Source of the DNA: CAZDKK01 sp964506245
GTDB taxonomy: Bacteria > Eisenbacteria > RBG-16-71-46 > CAIMUX01 > WJJG01
Assembly: GCA_964506245.1 (NCBI GenBank)
Contig: CAZDKK010000009.1
Span: 1-64,000, forward strand
Direction of reading: 5' to 3'
Length of the DNA: 64,000 bases
Program-made: the position numbers and the translations under genes
The notes under the pieces: model-generated
The model's database searches: none
Told to the model about the DNA's origin: nothing
Seen by the model: the letters and a program-made list of their open reading frames with translations, nothing else
Shown: piece by piece, positions 46,974 to 55,970 of the stretch
How positions within the stretch are numbered: position 1 is the stretch's first letter
Layout of the letters: every line of letters starts with the position of its first letter

Positions 46974-48911
46974 CTAGCGCTCATCGGCCGGCGCGCGGCA
47001 GAACACAACGGGCGCTGCCTGGGCGCGGCGCGCCCCCTCGACCGCCTCCCGATACGCGGCGTAGTCGCCCGCGCTGATCAGCGCGCCGTCGTCGCGGCGC
47101 TGGATCGCGATGCGCCATGTCCCGGCGTCCCACGCGTGCACGAGGCTGTGCGCGAACCCGGCGCCCCCTTGCTCGACCTCGGCCGGGAGCCGCTCGGGTT
47201 CGAATCCCTCCGGTACCCGGATGGAGATCTGGTACTCAACGCGACTGGGGAATCCCACGAGGAGCGGGCAGGCACGGTCTTCGGCGGACGGCAATGGACG
47301 ATCCCCCAGGCCTCCCAGCACGACCGGATTGCACAGCACCCGTTCGACGCCCGGCCTCCAGTAGCCGGGCAGGGTCGCGCTGAAGGTGAGCGTCCCGGTC
47401 GCGACCGAGGTATCCGGCCCCAGCTCCGGGCCTCGGATCTTGAGAGTCGGGTATCGGTCGCCGAGCTCGCCCTCCAGGTAGGCGCACTGCTCGCGCGGTG
47501 ATCGGACGGCCAGCTCCTCGGCCAGGCTCAGCAGGGGATCCCCGGCCAGCTCGAGGCGCCCGTCGAGCACGAGATCCCCGTTCGCCGTCACCGCTCCCGT
47601 GATCACGAACACCTGACGATTGTCCTCTGCTCGGCTGGCCGGCGTGAGTGCCACGCGTGACTCCTCTGGACCGATCAGCAGCGCATCGCAACCCTCGCAC
47701 TGCCAGGGCAACTCGCCCGGGACCACGTGGTCCGAGGTGCACTCGACCCACAGCGTGTCGCGCCCGTCCCCGGCGTCGACCGGTACCCACACCAGCGCAT
47801 GGTTGAAGCTGCGGTCGACGAACCCATCCGGGAGCCTCCCGCGATCCCGGGTGAGGACGAGGGCAGGGTAGGCGGCGACCCCGGCCACGCGGCACATCGC
47901 GATCAACAGGGTGACCAGACCCTTGCAGTCCCCGTACCGCCGGGCATAGGTCTGCTCGGCCGGTGGCGGCTGAAAGCTCCCCAGCCCCAGCTCGATGGCG
48001 ACATAGCGCGTCCGCGCCTGGAGCAATCTGAGGAGCGCGGCCACCCGTTGCTCATTGCTCGCGCAACCGGCCACCGCGCGGCCGATGCTCTCGCGCGCGG
48101 CCGGGCGCAGGTCATAGCGCTCCGCCGACAGCCGGCGATACCAGTCGCCGAACGCGTTCCAACTGGTCAGATCACCCGGGTAGCCCTCGAGGACAAATGC
48201 GTCCGGGCAGATGAGCAGGCTCGCCCGCCGGTCGCGAGCGCACTCGCGCGGGGCGAGCCGTTCCTCGTCCCAGGGCCTCAGGTTCGCGACCGACCAGCGC
48301 AGGTGCAGCTCCGGCTGCGTCGCCAGGGTGTCGGGCGCACCGACGCCGCCGAGCGCGAGGGTGTGAAAGCGCAGCCCGGCCGGGATCCTCAGCTCGTAGG
48401 AGGCCTGCGATACCGGCAGTGCCCCCTGCGGTGTCCAGCTCGGCCAGTAGAAGAGACTCGCATGGCTCAGCTCGTAGCTGTAGGCGATTTCACAGGGATA
48501 GATCCCGGGATCGAGATCCAGCTCGTAGGTGCGGGCATCGGACGCCAGGTGGGCAGCCTCGTCCGGGCGATGGATCTCGGCCTCGCTCTGGTCCGCGATG
48601 CGGATGCTCCGCCCTCGGGCGTCGAAGACCTCGGCCGAGAGGGACGCGAGGTGGACGAACTCGTGCGTGAGGATCGCGAGGCGGGCGTAGCGCCGGCCCG
48701 TGGAATCCTCAATGCGCACGCGGGCTCGCACGCGCTCGCTCGCGTGCTCCGGATCGGTGACCTCGAAGGTGCGCTCCTCGGACAGCACCGCGGCGCCCGA
48801 CGCGGGCTCAGGCAGCTCCCCGCCCGCCGCCGGCGCGCCGGCGCAGGGCGCGGCGAAGACCCCCGCCAGCAGGAGCACCCAGCGTCCCCTCGCCCCGCGG
48901 CGCGCCCGCAT
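46974..48911 (-). CDS. DUF3857/transglutaminase-like secreted protein, intact triad
   Basis: A 645-residue protein with a signal peptide (about 1-30). A DUF3857 domain (about 40-230) is followed by a transglutaminase-like domain (about 270-395) and a C-terminal beta-sandwich. The putative catalytic residues are C329 (RYGDCKGLVTLL), H371 (FNHALVWVP) and an acid at E390 (WVECTS), where the usual residue is Asp. It may be a periplasmic peptidase or protein crosslinker; the family is uncharacterised. It starts 12 bp after the stop of a related gene that lacks these residues, so the pair probably works together. Confidence 0.78.
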   Translation of the reverse strand: MRARRGARGRWVLLLAGVFAAPCAGAPAAGGELPEPASGAAVLSEERTFEVTDPEHASERVRARVRIEDSTGRRYARLAILTHEFVHLASLSAEVFDARGRSIRIADQSEAEIHRPDEAAHLASDARTYELDLDPGIYPCEIAYSYELSHASLFYWPSWTPQGALPVSQASYELRIPAGLRFHTLALGGVGAPDTLATQPELHLRWSVANLRPWDEERLAPRECARDRRASLLICPDAFVLEGYPGDLTSWNAFGDWYRRLSAERYDLRPAARESIGRAVAGCASNEQRVAALLRLLQARTRYVAIELGLGSFQPPPAEQTYARRYGDCKGLVTLLIAMCRVAGVAAYPALVLTRDRGRLPDGFVDRSFNHALVWVPVDAGDGRDTLWVECTSDHVVPGELPWQCEGCDALLIGPEESRVALTPASRAEDNRQVFVITGAVTANGDLVLDGRLELAGDPLLSLAEELAVRSPREQCAYLEGELGDRYPTLKIRGPELGPDTSVATGTLTFSATLPGYWRPGVERVLCNPVVLGGLGDRPLPSAEDRACPLLVGFPSRVEYQISIRVPEGFEPERLPAEVEQGGAGFAHSLVHAWDAGTWRIAIQRRDDGALISAGDYAAYREAVEGARRAQAAPVVFCRAPADER

Positions 48912-48923
48912 CGTCGGCCGTCC

Positions 48924-50909
48924 CTACCGCCCGGACGGCACGCGGAGGATCAACGGCTCGGTCTGCCGAGGGTCCGCCTTCAGGAGCACGTCACGCAGGG
49001 GGGCATACTCGCCGGCCGAGAAGCTGCTGCGACGCAGCGCAAACTGACGCGAGATGCGAACCCCGTCGGGCTCGATCTTGCCCTGCTGGGCAAAGGTGAC
49101 GTCGCGGCCGGGGACGAAGGCGTCCGCCGGCAGGTAATCGACCGAGGTCCCGTCCGGCAGCTTGACGGCCAGCTCCTCCACGATCGTCACCGTGTAGTCC
49201 AGCTCCACGGGGTAGGTGCGTTCATCCGCCTCGAACCCCGCGGCGACCTGCGGCCCGAGCCACGGGAGCCTGACCGTGACGCGTTCGCCCTCCTGGCTGA
49301 GGACGGCTTCCGGGACACGGGCCTCCACCGTGACCCGCAGCGGTCGGGCGTAGCTGGAATCATCCTCGACCTGGCACGCGAGCAGGGCCAGGACCGCGTC
49401 GGAGGAACCGGCTGCGAGGCGCCGGGATGCGAATCGCTCGGCCCCCAGCGCGTGGATCTCGCGCCGGGCGTCGACAGCGGCGAGACCCTCCAGTGTCCAG
49501 GTGCTGCGCAGATGTACATCGTCGGGCGGAGTCAGCGTGAGCTGCGTCTCGATCTTCTCGGTGTTGGGCGGGTAGCCCTCGGTGAGCGACAGGAACTCCG
49601 CCTCCCACCCGGGCACCAGCCCCGTGGCCACGCGGTCCTCCGCCGGGAGCAGCCCGAAGGGGCACTGGCGGCAATTCGCATCCATCACCACCAGTTCACC
49701 CTCCAGCTTGATCTGCGCGAGCACCTGGTCGAACTGGGCGAGGGTCAGCCAGTCGGCGTTGAACCGCGGCTGATCGCGCGTGGCGATCAGGACCGCCCGC
49801 GCGTCGAAGCCGGACTGGCGCAGCAGGTGCATCAGGAGCAGATTGCGCTCGGCCGGTGTCGCCGAACGCTCCTTCAGGACGAGCCAGGGCTCACGCAGCT
49901 TCCATTGCGGGGTGGGCGCGGCCGTGCGCAGGCTGTCACGGGCGAATTCGTAGAGCGTTTTCGCCCGCTGGCGCGCGGGCAGCTCCTCGGGGACCCATTT
50001 GCGGAGCCACTTCTGGGTCACGCCACCCGTGCGGTAGTAGGCATCGCAGCACTGCAGCGCGTGATCGGCCAGGTCGTTCCACTTCTCCGGCACGCGCACG
50101 CTTCCCAGCGCGGTCAGCCGGAAGAAGCCGGTCAGCAGGGACTCCGCGATGGGGCCCATGTGGGGCTCGGGCCGGAAGGCGGGCAGGTCGTGAAACTCCC
50201 AGGTGAACCGGAGCGCGCGACCCGTGGGGCTCTCCGGCGCGAGGACTTCCTCGCGCCGCGGCTTCGTATTCAGCTTCCCCGCGTTGAGGAAGCGCGCCTC
50301 GTAGGCGAAGTCGGAGGGCATCGTGAAATGGAGGGTGCTGGCGAGCGTCGGGGCGCTGCTGGGGAAGACCCAGGGGTCGACGCGCAGGAAGGCCGCCGTC
50401 TCCGAGGCGAGATCGGCGTGGATCTCGTAGCGGTACTCGAGGACACAGCCCGGTGTGACCGCCGGGAGCGCAAAGGTCACCGTTCGATACCGTCCCGCCA
50501 CGGCTTCGTGAATGTCCTCGGCGTGCAGGGGCACGTCGCGCCCGTCGGGCAGGATCGTGCGCCCCTCGACGTTGCGGATGACCTGGTTGAGGCGACACGC
50601 CAGCCGCACATCCGCCAGCTCCTCGCCCGCCTGGCGGAAGACCTTGATGCGGCGGTACCGGGCGGTCACGAGCGAGTGCTCCTCACCCAACCGCGCGGTC
50701 TCGAAGATGTAGATGTGTCCGCGGTCGAACAGGACGACCGCCGCGGCCTCGGGGTCAGCGGGGTAGCTGGACATCCGCAGCGCGGTGGAGTCGAGGGGCG
50801 CCCAGCCCTGGAAGTCGGGGATGGCCCAATCGGCTGCGCCCGCCGGCGCGGCGAGCAGCCCGACCCACAGCCCCCACATTCCCGGCCACGGCCAGTGCTT
50901 CGTACGCAT
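48924..50909 (-). CDS. DUF3857/transglutaminase-like secreted protein, degenerate active site
   Basis: The 661-residue protein has the same plan as its downstream neighbour: signal peptide (about 1-26), DUF3857 domain, transglutaminase-like region and C-terminal domain. Where the partner has GDCKG, this one reads ATPAERN (no Cys), and the expected His is Gln (FDQVLAQ, Q395); only D410 (VVMDAN) is retained. It is therefore probably non-catalytic and may be a scaffold or regulator. GAGGAGG 4-5 nt upstream supports the ATG at 50909, 34 bp after the dehydrogenase stop; the two DUF3857 genes are 12 bp apart. Confidence 0.75.
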   Translation of the reverse strand: MRTKHWPWPGMWGLWVGLLAAPAGAADWAIPDFQGWAPLDSTALRMSSYPADPEAAAVVLFDRGHIYIFETARLGEEHSLVTARYRRIKVFRQAGEELADVRLACRLNQVIRNVEGRTILPDGRDVPLHAEDIHEAVAGRYRTVTFALPAVTPGCVLEYRYEIHADLASETAAFLRVDPWVFPSSAPTLASTLHFTMPSDFAYEARFLNAGKLNTKPRREEVLAPESPTGRALRFTWEFHDLPAFRPEPHMGPIAESLLTGFFRLTALGSVRVPEKWNDLADHALQCCDAYYRTGGVTQKWLRKWVPEELPARQRAKTLYEFARDSLRTAAPTPQWKLREPWLVLKERSATPAERNLLLMHLLRQSGFDARAVLIATRDQPRFNADWLTLAQFDQVLAQIKLEGELVVMDANCRQCPFGLLPAEDRVATGLVPGWEAEFLSLTEGYPPNTEKIETQLTLTPPDDVHLRSTWTLEGLAAVDARREIHALGAERFASRRLAAGSSDAVLALLACQVEDDSSYARPLRVTVEARVPEAVLSQEGERVTVRLPWLGPQVAAGFEADERTYPVELDYTVTIVEELAVKLPDGTSVDYLPADAFVPGRDVTFAQQGKIEPDGVRISRQFALRRSSFSAGEYAPLRDVLLKADPRQTEPLILRVPSGR

Positions 50910-50943
50910 GCGTCCTCCTCTCGAGCGCTCACCCGCCCGGGGC

Positions 50944-51948
50944 CTACCCATCCACCGGTGCTGCCCACAAGAAAGCGCCGCTCCGCAAGAACTCCTCCAC
51001 CTGCCGCACCGCGTGCTCGGCCTTCCGGGCCACCGCCTCCCGCGTGTTGAAGGCGTTGTGCGGCGTGAGGATCACATCCGGGCGGCGCGCCAGCGCGAGC
51101 GTGGCCTGCACCGCCGGATTCGCCGCGGGCTGGCCCCCGCGCAGCGACACGGCCAGCTCCTGCTCTTGGTCGTGGACATCGAGCCCGACGCCCCCGAGAC
51201 GCCCCTCCTCGAGCAGGCGCAGCAGATCCCCCGGCGGCGACATCTCGCCGCGGGCCACGTTCACGAAGATCGCGCCCGCACGGGCCCGGCGAAGGCGATC
51301 GTAGCCGAAGTAGCCGGCGTTCTGGGCGGTGAGGTTCATCGCGCACACGATCACATCCGCGTGCTCCAGCGCCTTGTCGATCGAAACGTAGCGCACCCAA
51401 TCGAAGCGCTGCACGAGATCGACCCCCAGCGCGATCATCCCGAGCCCCGTGCCGATGCGGATGACCTGGTGGCCGATGTTCCCCACGCCCACGACCGCCA
51501 GCGTCCGACCCTCGCACTCCAGACCGGTCAGCCCATCGCGCTGGAACGACGCGAAGCTCGCGAGCTGCTGCGGCAACCGGCGCAGGAGCGCCATCCAGAG
51601 CAGCAGCGCCTGCTCGGCCACCGCGCGGTTGCAGTAGAGGGGCAGGTAGCCGCACGGCACGGGCCTGCCGCACGCCGCCCGGTAGCGCGCGAGGTGATCG
51701 TAGCCGGTCGAGCGCGCGAGGATCCCGCTCAGGCGCGGCGCCCACGCCACGGGGATCACCGACTGCGTCCGGATGCTGATCAGACCCGCCGGGGGCTGTG
51801 CGTCACCGGCCTCCTGGATCGTCTTCCAGGTGAAGGCGGCCCGCACCTCGGGGGGCAGATGGCGCCGCAGCTCGAGGCTTTCCTCCTCGAAGGCCTCGTA
51901 GAAGTAGACGTCCAAGGCGGGCCCTCCGCCAGCGCGGCTACCGGCCAT
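50944..51948 (-). CDS. D-isomer-specific 2-hydroxyacid dehydrogenase
   Basis: The 334-residue NAD(P)-dependent enzyme has the dinucleotide loop VVGVGNIGHQVIRIG, the FVNVARGEM stretch with the catalytic Arg, and VILTPHNAFNT with the catalytic His, together typical of D-lactate, glycerate and related dehydrogenases. The substrate is uncertain; D-lactate would fit other features here but this is not shown. The start at 51948 overlaps the upstream reductase stop by 11 nt. It precedes the DUF3857 pair by 34 bp. Confidence 0.85.
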   Translation of the reverse strand: MAGSRAGGGPALDVYFYEAFEEESLELRRHLPPEVRAAFTWKTIQEAGDAQPPAGLISIRTQSVIPVAWAPRLSGILARSTGYDHLARYRAACGRPVPCGYLPLYCNRAVAEQALLLWMALLRRLPQQLASFASFQRDGLTGLECEGRTLAVVGVGNIGHQVIRIGTGLGMIALGVDLVQRFDWVRYVSIDKALEHADVIVCAMNLTAQNAGYFGYDRLRRARAGAIFVNVARGEMSPPGDLLRLLEEGRLGGVGLDVHDQEQELAVSLRGGQPAANPAVQATLALARRPDVILTPHNAFNTREAVARKAEHAVRQVEEFLRSGAFLWAAPVDG

Positions 51949-52936
51949 GCACCACGACCACCCGACCGCGCTGCTGCCCGGCCAGGATTCGATCGATCTG
52001 TGCGTTCAACCCATCGAGCGCGATCTCGCGGGTGATGGCCTGGATATTCGCCAGGCGCCAGGCGCCGGCGATGCGCTGCCAGGCCCGCAGGCGCTCGTCC
52101 ATCGGACACTCGGCCGAATCCACACCCGCGAGACTCACCCCGCGCAGGATGAAGGGGAAGACGGTCGTCGCCAGCTCGGGCGAAGCCACGAGCCCGCAGC
52201 AGGCGACGACCGCTCGGCGCACCGTTGAGGCGAGCGCTGTCGCCAGGATGGGCCCGCCGACCGTGTCGACGACCGCCGCCCAGCGGGCCTTCAGCAGCGG
52301 CCGGCTCGTGTCGATCGCTGCCGCGCGCGGAAGGATCTCGCGCGCACCGAGTGCCGTGAGGAACTCCCCCGCGTCGGCCTTGCCCGTCACCGCTGTGACG
52401 CTGTAGCCGGCCCTCGCCAGCATGCCGACCGCCAGGCACCCCACGCCCCCCGTGGCCCCGGTCACCAGCACCGGTCCGCGGTCGGGCGCGATCCCGCCGC
52501 GCTCGATGCGCAGGATCGCGAGCGCGGCGGTGAACCCGGCCGTTCCGTACGCCATGCTCTCGGCAAGCGTCATCCCCTGCGGCAGGCGCACGACCCAGCC
52601 GGCCGGAACGCGGATGTAGCCGCCGAACCCGCCGGCGGTGTTCATCCCCAGGTCATAGCCGGTCACGAGGACCTGATCGCCGGCCCTGAACGCGTCGCTC
52701 GCGCTCTCGGCCACGACGCCCGCCGCGTCGATCCCGGGCGTGTGCGGGTAGGAGCGGGTCACGCCGCGGTTCCCCGTGGCGGAGAGTGCATCCTTGTAGT
52801 TGAGCGACGAGTGCGAGACCTGGATGAGCACGTCGCCCGGGGGCAGATCGCCGGCGGCGCGCTCGATGATGCGGCGGGTGAACCGGCCCGGGCCCACCTC
52901 TTCCACCCACAAAGCCCGGAAAGTCCCGGCTGCCAT
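51938..52936 (-). CDS. YhdH/AcuI-type acrylyl-CoA reductase/quinone oxidoreductase
   Basis: A 332-residue zinc-free MDR protein of the YhdH/YhfP branch, which includes AcuI acrylyl-CoA reductase (acrylyl-CoA plus NADPH to propionyl-CoA). Characteristic stretches are SHSSLNYKDALSATGNRGV, YPHTPGIDAAGVV, and VLVTGATGGVGCLAVGML (NADPH loop). It is probably cytoplasmic and detoxifies reactive enoyl-CoA. It heads the minus-strand run through the hydroxyacid dehydrogenase and the DUF3857 genes, although those may not share its function. Confidence 0.88.
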   Translation of the reverse strand: MAAGTFRALWVEEVGPGRFTRRIIERAAGDLPPGDVLIQVSHSSLNYKDALSATGNRGVTRSYPHTPGIDAAGVVAESASDAFRAGDQVLVTGYDLGMNTAGGFGGYIRVPAGWVVRLPQGMTLAESMAYGTAGFTAALAILRIERGGIAPDRGPVLVTGATGGVGCLAVGMLARAGYSVTAVTGKADAGEFLTALGAREILPRAAAIDTSRPLLKARWAAVVDTVGGPILATALASTVRRAVVACCGLVASPELATTVFPFILRGVSLAGVDSAECPMDERLRAWQRIAGAWRLANIQAITREIALDGLNAQIDRILAGQQRGRVVVVHGR

Positions 52937-53394
52937 GCGCTCCTCCCGAATGCGTCACCGCGGTGGCAAGCCCGATGGCACTTCACCATCCTACGCGCGA
53001 ACCGGGTCATTGTGCGCAGCGCGGTCGGCCGGGGTCAACCGGGCCGGCGTTAAAGGAAGATGGGGAAGCCGCGCTGGTGCGCTTCCCCACCTTCCGGTGC
53101 TCTGTACACCCTCCCACGGTCGCTCGCGGTACGGGGCTGGCGAGTCCGGCCCGCGGTCGGCTGCGCGGCCAGCGATGCGTCGTTCGCGATGGATCTGGAC
53201 CGCGCGGTCCTCGTCGCGGTTTCCGCGGCCGTCCTGCGCAGGCAGCCCTGAACGAGTGGGCGCAGTAGGGCTTTTCGAGCCCGGCGCCCCGAGGGTGGTG
53301 CCAGAACTACAGCAAGTCTAATGATCTTGATGACCGATCGTCAAGGGCCCGGTCAAACCCGCCGTCCCGAAACGGCTGTCCGGCCCCGCTGCCC
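52937..53394. other. Intergenic region with one hairpin
   Basis: This 458-bp gap lies between yhdH and the first LVIVD gene, both on the minus strand. Apart from the hairpin listed separately, I found no gene. It should contain the reductase operon promoter. Short frames do not resemble known proteins. Confidence 0.4.
53055..53095 (-). terminator. Long hairpin, probable minus-strand terminator
   Basis: Two 15-nt arms (GGAAGATGGGGAAGC and GCTTCCCCACCTTCC) pair at 14 of 15 positions around an 11-nt loop. On the minus strand the stem is followed by TTTAA. It is about 300 nt beyond the LVIVD gene stop, so it may end that transcript or a small transcript in between. Confidence 0.45.
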
Positions 53395-55659
53395 CTACCT
53401 CAGGATGGCCAGCCGCTGGGTCACCTCCCCCCCCGCCAGGGCCAGTCGCACCCAGTAGACCCCCGCGCCCACCCGGACGCCGGCATCGTCCCGGCCGTCC
53501 CACGGCAGGCCGTGGCTTCCGGCGGGGAGCAGCCCGTCGCACAGCCCCCGCACGCGCCGGCCCGATGTGTCGAAGACGATGGCCCGTACGCGCTCGGGCC
53601 CCGGCAGGTCGAACCGCAGCGTGGTCTCCCCCCAGGTCGGATTCGGCCGGGCGCTCAGTTGCAGTGCCGCACCGGCACCGGGACCTGCGGCAACCCCCGA
53701 GGCCGGTTCGCACTGCAGCGGCAGGATGAAGAGGCCGGCCTCGGAGTCGCAGACGTAGGCGTAGTCGTTCGAGAGTGTCACCCGGTTGGCCTGGTCGGGC
53801 AGGTCCAGGGTCCCGATCACCCAAGGATGCTGGGGATCCGAGACGTCAACAACCTCGAGGCCGAAGTCGGTATCGCCCACGTAGACGTACCCGTTGGTGT
53901 ACGCCATGCCCCACGCATTCCCCTGCGTGTCCGCGGTGCCCACGATCTGGGGATTGTGGGGATCGCTCACGTCGATCACGTGGACGCCTGCCAGGTCGTC
54001 CCCCACGTACGCATAGTCGCCCGACACGGCCACGCCCATGGAGCCGCCGGGCGTATCCGCAGTGCCGGCAATGCTGGGGTGCGCGGGATCGCTGATGTCG
54101 ATCACCGTAAGTCCCGCCCCGCCATCGGCCACGTAGGCATACGTGCCCGAGACGGCCACCCCGGCCGCATCCCCGGGCGTGCCGACGTAGCCCACGGGCA
54201 CGGGGGCGAGCGGGTTGCTGATGTTCACGACCAAGAAGCCACCCTGATAGCACGCGAAGTGGGCGTAGGTGCCCTGGATCGCCACCTGGTATGCGTAGCC
54301 TGGGGTGCCGCCGCCGGACACGATCTGCGGATGGTACGGGTCGGCGAGGCTGATCACCTTGTAGCCTTGGTCGTAGTCGCACACGTAGGCATACATGCCC
54401 GAGATTGACACACCCCAGGCAGAGCCGGGCGTGTCCACGCCGCCCACCAGCTGCGGATGCGCGGGATCCCCGATGTAGACCACCTGCAGGCCGGAAGACC
54501 AGTCCGCCACAAACGCGAAGTTGCCCGACAAGGCCGCTTCGATCGCGAAGTGCACAGTCTCCTCGCTCCCCACGATCTCCGGGCTGCGCGGGTTGGTCGC
54601 GTCGTACAGCTGAAGTCCAGAGTTACGATCGGCGATGTACAAGACGTCGCCAGCGATCGCCACACCGGTGCCAACGTCCGGCGTGTCCAGGGTGCCCACG
54701 ACCTGCGGATCAGCCGGATCCGCGATGTCGACCACGGCGAAGCCCGACGTGTAATCCGCCACGTAGGCATAGCTGCCCGCGAGCGCCACCCACAGCGCCG
54801 AGCCGGCCGTGTCAGCGCTGCCCACGATCACCGGGTTATGCGGATCCGCGATGTCGACCACCTGCAGCCCCGAGGTCTGATCGGCAATGTACGCATACGT
54901 GCCCGCGACCACCACCCCCACCGCCGTGCGCGGTGTGTCCATCGTGGCCACGATCGCCGGACTCGCCGGATTCGAGATGTCGATCACCACCAGGCCCGTC
55001 GATCCGTCCGCTACGTACGCGTACGTGCCCGAGACTGCCACGCCCGTGGCGAACCCCGGCGTGTCGACGCTGCCGATGATCTGCAGCAACTGCGGATTGC
55101 TGATGCGAACCACCTGGAGGCCGAAGGAGAGATCCGCCACCAGCGCGAGCGTGTCGGTGAGGGCAACTGCACTGGCATCGCCAGGGGTGTTGACGCTGCC
55201 GACCGACGCCGGGCTCAGGGGGTTGGTGATGTCGATCGCCTTCAGGCCGGACGTTCCGTCGGCCAGGAAGACATGCGTTCCCCTGGCGACGATTCCCTTG
55301 GCGTCACCCGAGGTGTTCAGGGTTCCCGCGATCGTTGGGCTCTCCGGGTTCGTGACATCGATCACCTGGAGGCCGTAGGTCCCATCGACGACATAGGCGT
55401 AAGAACCCGCGACATCGACGCCCTTGGCGGTGCCCGGCGTGTTCACCCCGCCCACCCAGTGGATGTAGTCGCCGTAGTCGATGCAATCGGCGCCCGCCGA
55501 TCCGCCGGCCGGCAGAACGCCGATCACGAACCCAGCGAGGGCCAGAACCGCCCACCGCCTCCGGTGTCGGTGATCCGCTTGCCTGCCGCGGAAGCGCTCG
55601 TGCTTGCAGGACCGCCACACATCCGTCCCACGATTTCGCGAATCTCCCGGCGCGCGCAT
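53395..55659 (-). CDS. Secreted LVIVD-repeat beta-propeller protein (paralogue 1)
   Basis: The 754-residue protein starts with an unusually long N-region (about 36 residues) before the signal hydrophobic stretch (AVLALAGFVIGVLPAGGSAG). About 14 LVIVD units of about 43 residues follow (GVAVSGTYAYVADGSTGLVVIDISNP is a typical unit). The last 80 residues are a FlgD/T9SS-like module ending VGAGVYWVRLALAGGE...LAILR. LVIVD proteins are surface or secreted propellers of unknown function. The ATG at 55659 follows GGAGGG. Its C-terminal coding DNA nearly matches that of the downstream paralogue; the propellers are less similar. Confidence 0.78.
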   Translation of the reverse strand: MRAPGDSRNRGTDVWRSCKHERFRGRQADHRHRRRWAVLALAGFVIGVLPAGGSAGADCIDYGDYIHWVGGVNTPGTAKGVDVAGSYAYVVDGTYGLQVIDVTNPESPTIAGTLNTSGDAKGIVARGTHVFLADGTSGLKAIDITNPLSPASVGSVNTPGDASAVALTDTLALVADLSFGLQVVRISNPQLLQIIGSVDTPGFATGVAVSGTYAYVADGSTGLVVIDISNPASPAIVATMDTPRTAVGVVVAGTYAYIADQTSGLQVVDIADPHNPVIVGSADTAGSALWVALAGSYAYVADYTSGFAVVDIADPADPQVVGTLDTPDVGTGVAIAGDVLYIADRNSGLQLYDATNPRSPEIVGSEETVHFAIEAALSGNFAFVADWSSGLQVVYIGDPAHPQLVGGVDTPGSAWGVSISGMYAYVCDYDQGYKVISLADPYHPQIVSGGGTPGYAYQVAIQGTYAHFACYQGGFLVVNISNPLAPVPVGYVGTPGDAAGVAVSGTYAYVADGGAGLTVIDISDPAHPSIAGTADTPGGSMGVAVSGDYAYVGDDLAGVHVIDVSDPHNPQIVGTADTQGNAWGMAYTNGYVYVGDTDFGLEVVDVSDPQHPWVIGTLDLPDQANRVTLSNDYAYVCDSEAGLFILPLQCEPASGVAAGPGAGAALQLSARPNPTWGETTLRFDLPGPERVRAIVFDTSGRRVRGLCDGLLPAGSHGLPWDGRDDAGVRVGAGVYWVRLALAGGEVTQRLAILR
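53450..53610 (-). repeat. 161-bp near-identical segment shared with second LVIVD gene (copy 1)
   Basis: This stretch of the C-terminal sorting-module coding region matches 56026-56186 at 158 of 161 bases, without gaps. One difference changes an amino acid (Ala versus Thr); two are silent. The rest of the two genes differs far more, suggesting recent gene conversion. Confidence 0.85.
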
Positions 55660-55970
55660 GGTTCTACCCTCCCTCCGATGCCGTGTGACCACGTGGGTCT
55701 GAGGATGCGCCCTCAGACAAGATGGAACTACAGGCTCGCGATCCTGAGCCATGCCTGCTTTCCGGCCGAGAAGCGATCCTCGAGCGGCCACCGAACCGCG
55801 GGCCAACCCCAGCGATTGCAGAACCGCGTACGATAGGAAGCCGGTCGCGAGCATCTAGAGTATCGCTGATGGTGTGCGCGCCGTCCAACGACGGAAACAG
55901 GAGAGCGGCGGGAGCCCATCGCCCCACCGCTCTCCCGACTGCAGCAGGCCGGACTGGATCGCCGGCGATC
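55660..55970. other. Intergenic region between LVIVD genes, with hairpin
   Basis: This 311-bp gap separates the two LVIVD paralogues on the same strand. A hairpin with 9-bp arms at 55900-55908 (GGAGAGCGG) and 55927-55935 (CCGCTCTCC), loop 18 nt, lies shortly after the second paralogue's stop and may terminate it. The remainder should hold the promoter of paralogue 1; none is obvious. Confidence 0.4.

Noticed and set aside
47190..47225. tRNA T-arm-like sequence GGTTCGAATCC
   Set aside because: It lies inside the DUF3857 coding region in frame, and no acceptor, D or anticodon arms can be built around it.
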